DNA from: Oscillospiraceae bacterium
Lineage (GTDB): Bacteria; Bacillota_A; Clostridia; Oscillospirales; CAG-272
Reading direction: 5' to 3'
Length of the DNA stretch: 7,633 nt
Assembly (NCBI GenBank): GCA_015063335.1
Contig: SVUH01000044.1
Span: 1 to 7,633, forward strand
Position 1 is the stretch's first letter; each line of letters begins with the position of its first letter. The position numbers were made by a program, and so were the translations under genes. The notes beneath the pieces were generated by a model. It was not told the DNA's origin and searched no databases. It saw nothing but the letters and a program-made list of their open reading frames with translations. This document shows, piece after piece, positions 5,858-7,633 of the stretch.

Positions 5858-7051
5858 TCAAGCGTTCTTCTCTTTTACGATGTACTTGATAGCTTCCTTA
5901 ACGACAGTTCCGTCCTCGCTCCAGCTGATATAGGACTTCTCTGCATCTTCGCACTTACCGGTGATTCCTCTGAACTCAAAGCTGTCGCTGTTGAATACTT
6001 CCTTGAGGATCTCACACATATCGGATGCGCTCGTGTCAGCGTTTACTTCCTTACCGTTAGCAACTGCAACCTTGAGTGCTTCGTAGATAGCGTATACGCA
6101 GTCGTAAGCAGCAGCTCCGAACTGGTTGAGAGGCTCCTTGGTTTCGTCGTACTTGTCGTTGTACTTCTGAATGAACTCAGCAGCAGGTCCCTCGGTTGCG
6201 GTGGAGTTGAAGTGAGAGAGCATACTGATCTCCTGAGGAATGGAGTTGATGTCAAATCCCTCGATAGCATCGATACCGTCAAATCCGTCACAGCCGTAGT
6301 AGGTGGTGATGGAGTTCTGAACGTTCTTTGCCTGAGTCATGAACTGAGAAGCGGGGGTGTAGTAAATAGGCATAAATACTACTTCGCAATCCTTAAGAGT
6401 TGCGATCTGAGAATCGAAGGTAGAAGCCTCACCCGTGAAGTTTGCTTCCTTAAGGTCAGCATTGAAGGAGTCTGCAAGGTTAGCCTTGAAGTTGTTGTAG
6501 ATACCTACGGAGTACTCGTCGTCAGCCTTGTAGAAGATACCAACCTTCTTGCCTGCGTAAGTCTCGTTGAAGAACTTAGCAGCAGCAGTACCCTGGTTAG
6601 AGTCTGCAAAGCACATCTGGTAGCCGTTTGCGAACTCAGGGATCGCGTCACCGGTTGCAGAGGGCGTAAGGAAGAATACGTTGTCTGCCTTGGAAAGGTT
6701 CTTGAACTCAAGACCGGGCTTGGTGGTTACAGTTCCGAGAGAAACCTGCATACCGTCCTCGATAAGGCCGTTGTAAAGGTTCTCAACGTTCTCTGCCTTG
6801 TGCTCGTCATCACGCATGTCGAGCTTGAACATAACGCCGTTAAGTCCGCCTGCCGCGTTGATCTCGTCAACTGCGAGCTGTGCTGCGTTTCTAACTGCGA
6901 TACCGTAGATAGAAGCGCCGCCGGTAAGAGGACCGGTAAGTCCGATAACGATTGCGTCCTCGCCGTCGTTCTTGTTACAAGCTACCATGCAGCCTGCAAG
7001 CATAACGAAGCAAAGGCACAGGCACAATACTTTTGCAAATGCTTTTTTCAT
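5858..7051 (-). CDS. livJ: Branched-chain amino acid ABC transporter substrate-binding lipoprotein (LivJ/LivK-like)
   Basis: Encodes 397 residues from the ATG at 7051. The signal peptide has basic KK, a hydrophobic core unusually rich in Cys (10, 12, 14) and an excellent lipobox LAGC with Cys21 as the lipid-anchor residue; MVAC25 is a second, weaker candidate. The mature part is a periplasmic-binding-protein fold type I: IGLTGPLTG (36-44), AVDEINAAGG (60-69), LTPSATGD (128-135) in the ligand-cleft region, and KKVGIFYKADDEYSVG at the second-lobe entry. In a Gram-positive cell it would sit on the outer membrane face and feed ligand to LivHM. A GTG at 7060 is also in frame, but the ribosome binding site GAGGTG (complement of 7058-7063) overlaps it and is six bases before the 7051 ATG. 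It has its own upstream promoter. The ligand is probably Leu/Ile/Val, but family members also bind other amino acids or amides. Confidence 0.93.
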   Translation of the reverse strand: MKKAFAKVLCLCLCFVMLAGCMVACNKNDGEDAIVIGLTGPLTGGASIYGIAVRNAAQLAVDEINAAGGLNGVMFKLDMRDDEHKAENVENLYNGLIEDGMQVSLGTVTTKPGLEFKNLSKADNVFFLTPSATGDAIPEFANGYQMCFADSNQGTAAAKFFNETYAGKKVGIFYKADDEYSVGIYNNFKANLADSFNADLKEANFTGEASTFDSQIATLKDCEVVFMPIYYTPASQFMTQAKNVQNSITTYYGCDGFDGIDAIEGFDINSIPQEISMLSHFNSTATEGPAAEFIQKYNDKYDETKEPLNQFGAAAYDCVYAIYEALKVAVANGKEVNADTSASDMCEILKEVFNSDSFEFRGITGKCEDAEKSYISWSEDGTVVKEAIKYIVKEKNA

Positions 7052-7117
7052 GTCAAACACCTCATATGTTTTTATAATTTTTTATGTAGAGAAACATTCC
7101 TCACCATAATTACATTA

Positions 7118-7146
7118 ATAATATCACAACCCTTGTCATTTGTCAA
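7118..7146 (-). promoter_or_regulatory. Sigma-A-type promoter of the liv operon
   Basis: On the minus strand a perfect TTGACA (complement of 7141-7146), a 17-base spacer and TATTAT (7118-7123). Transcription would start near 7110, leaving a leader of about 60 bases before the start codon, too short for a T-box or large riboswitch. TGACAA occurs twice with a 7-base period across the -35 (TTGACAAATGACAA), which could be a small operator half-site pair, though this is weak. No convincing CodY-type box (AATTTTCWGAAAATT) is visible. Confidence 0.78.
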
Positions 7147-7194
7147 GACTTTTTGGAATTTATTTTTTCTCGCCCCTAAAAAAACGCAGTTTGA

Positions 7195-7478
7195 CTTTTT
7201 AACTGATGCAGTGTGCAATTTAATGAAATCCTGCTCTGCAGGATCAAATCCAAACAAGTTTGGATGAAATCTTCGGCGTACCGCCTCAGATGAAATTAAA
7301 TCCGCCTTTCCTGTCTCCTACGGCTCGGTCACGCTCGCGTTCTGACAACGCACCGCGTTGTCATTCCTTGCGCTCGCGCCACTTCGCTACCCCGCGAATG
7401 CGGGATTTCATCGCGAAGCGATTTCACCCAACGCAGTTGGATTTATCCCGTCCAAAAGGACGGATTTAGTTGAAAAAG
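7195..7478. repeat. Non-coding array of short hairpins with shared linkers (REP/MITE-like)
   Basis: This gene-free stretch is much more GC-rich than the AT-rich leader beside it. It is packed with short inverted repeats: ATCCTGC/GCAGGAT (7228-7244), ATCCAAAC/GTTTGGAT (7248-7265), GGCG/CGCC (7275-7285), TGACAACGC/GCGTTGTCA (7343-7363), CCCGC/GCGGG (7391-7404), ATCGC/GCGAT (7410-7422), CCAAC/GTTGG (7428-7440) and CCGTCC/GGACGG (7448-7463). Left-hand units are joined by CAA or GAA followed by ATC, and right-hand units by GATTTCA or GATTTA, so the linker orientation flips across the centre. CGCTCGCG is repeated at 7332-7339 and 7371-7378. The edges carry CTTTTTAACT (7195-7204) and AGTTGAAAAAG (7468-7478), a possible imperfect terminal inverted repeat. 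No convincing ORF with a ribosome binding site is present. A dispersed mobile repeat is likely but needs other copies for proof. Confidence 0.7.
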
Positions 7479-7510
7479 CGACAAAATTCTATCGAATTTT
7501 GTCGCTTTTT
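7473..7510 (-). terminator. Terminator of tRNA-Arg
   Basis: AAAAAGCGACAAAATTC (7473-7489) and GAATTTTGTCGCTTTTT (7494-7510) form a perfect 17-bp stem with a 4-base loop; on the minus strand the right arm ends in five Ts. It starts three bases after the encoded CCA end of the tRNA. The lower-coordinate arm overlaps the possible right edge of the hairpin array. Confidence 0.9.
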
Positions 7511-7512
7511 CT

Positions 7513-7589
7513 TGGCCTACCCGACAGGATTCGAACCTGCGACCTCAAGAGTCGGAGTCTTGCGCGCTATCCAGCTGTGCCACGGGTAG
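7513..7589 (-). tRNA. tRNA-Arg (anticodon CCG)
   Basis: A full cloverleaf of 77 bases can be folded by eye, including an encoded CCA end. The acceptor stem is CTACCCG/CGGGTAG with discriminator G. The anticodon stem is CAAGA/TCTTG around loop CTCCGAC, giving anticodon CCG that reads CGG. The T arm is GCAGG-TTCGAAT-CCTGT. The D loop AGCTGGATA places A at position 20, and C35 is present; both are known arginine identity elements. The D stem GCAC/GCGC has one A-C mismatch (12-23). A consensus promoter precedes it and a strong terminator follows, so it is a single-gene unit. Confidence 0.95.
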
Positions 7590-7600
7590 ATGTACTGATT

Positions 7601-7629
7601 ATTATACATCTTTTAGCCATTCAAGTCAA
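7601..7629 (-). promoter_or_regulatory. Sigma-A-type promoter of tRNA-Arg
   Basis: On the minus strand TTGACT (complement of 7624-7629), a 17-base spacer and a perfect TATAAT (7601-7606). The -10 box ends about 11 bases before the mature tRNA 5' end, so the 5' leader removed by RNase P would be only a few bases long. Confidence 0.8.
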
Positions 7630-7633
7630 GGGA

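Noticed and set aside
7064..7110. Riboswitch or T-box leader upstream of the liv operon
   Set aside because: The leader from the predicted start is only about 60 bases, AT-rich, and lacks T-box or aptamer-like conserved elements.
6212..7267. Long plus-strand open frame antisense to the binding-protein gene
   Set aside because: It is the mirror of a clearly conserved binding protein, and its composition rich in Val, Leu, Cys and Ser reflects antisense codons; it has no promoter or ribosome binding site.
7260..7469. Plus-strand 69-codon open frame through the hairpin region
   Set aside because: No ribosome binding site, Arg/Ser/Pro-rich composition typical of translated GC-rich repeats, and the sequence is better explained by inverted repeats.
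7195..7512. CRISPR array, or phage/integrative element beside the tRNA
   Set aside because: Hairpin units are not identical repeats with spacers of fixed size; there is no cas, integrase or transposase gene and no visible duplication of the tRNA 3' end.

Overview
The window looks like ordinary chromosome from a low-to-mid GC Gram-positive bacterium of class Clostridia, probably an Oscillospirales/Ruminococcaceae-type gut organism. This placement is inferred from Gram-positive lipoprotein signals, strong AGGAGG-type ribosome binding sites, sigma-A promoters with 17-bp spacers, a DUF1292 protein and short-hairpin intergenic repeats. No species can be named. Every gene I can support lies on the minus strand, so transcription runs from high to low coordinates.

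In transcription order, a promoter (7601-7629) drives tRNA-Arg(CCG) (7513-7589), which ends at a perfect 17-bp-stem terminator (7473-7510). The next 280 bases (about 7195-7478) hold no gene but contain an unusual array of short, non-identical stem-loops joined by a shared GATTTCA-type linker. A consensus promoter (7118-7146) then starts a five-gene ABC importer operon of the branched-chain amino acid (Liv/HAAT) family: substrate-binding lipoprotein (5858-7051), permeases LivH (4877-5758) and LivM (3834-4877), and ATPases LivG (3029-3832) and LivF (2299-3015). The junctions livH/livM and livM/livG are overlapping or one base apart. A long stem-loop sits between the binding protein gene and livH.

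Overlapping the livF stop codon is a sixth gene (1718-2296). It encodes a predicted lipoprotein whose mature part is almost entirely 22 tandem copies of ENGGS(T). The protein repeat is invariant while its DNA differs only at synonymous positions. A strong terminator (1682-1716) closes the operon. This gene is the least conventional coding feature here.

Two separately promoted housekeeping-type genes follow: a HemW-like radical SAM heme chaperone (490-1611) and a DUF1292/UPF0473 acidic small protein (104-400). The last 100 bases hold a hairpin with a tandem 11-bp repeat and AT-rich sequence without a recognisable gene.

The Liv genes would work together as a high-affinity importer: the lipid-anchored binding protein captures an amino acid outside the membrane, LivHM form the channel and LivGF hydrolyse ATP. 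I see no defence island, phage, transposase, integrase or CRISPR. The two things most worth following up are the repeat lipoprotein attached to the transporter operon and the hairpin array between the tRNA and the operon.
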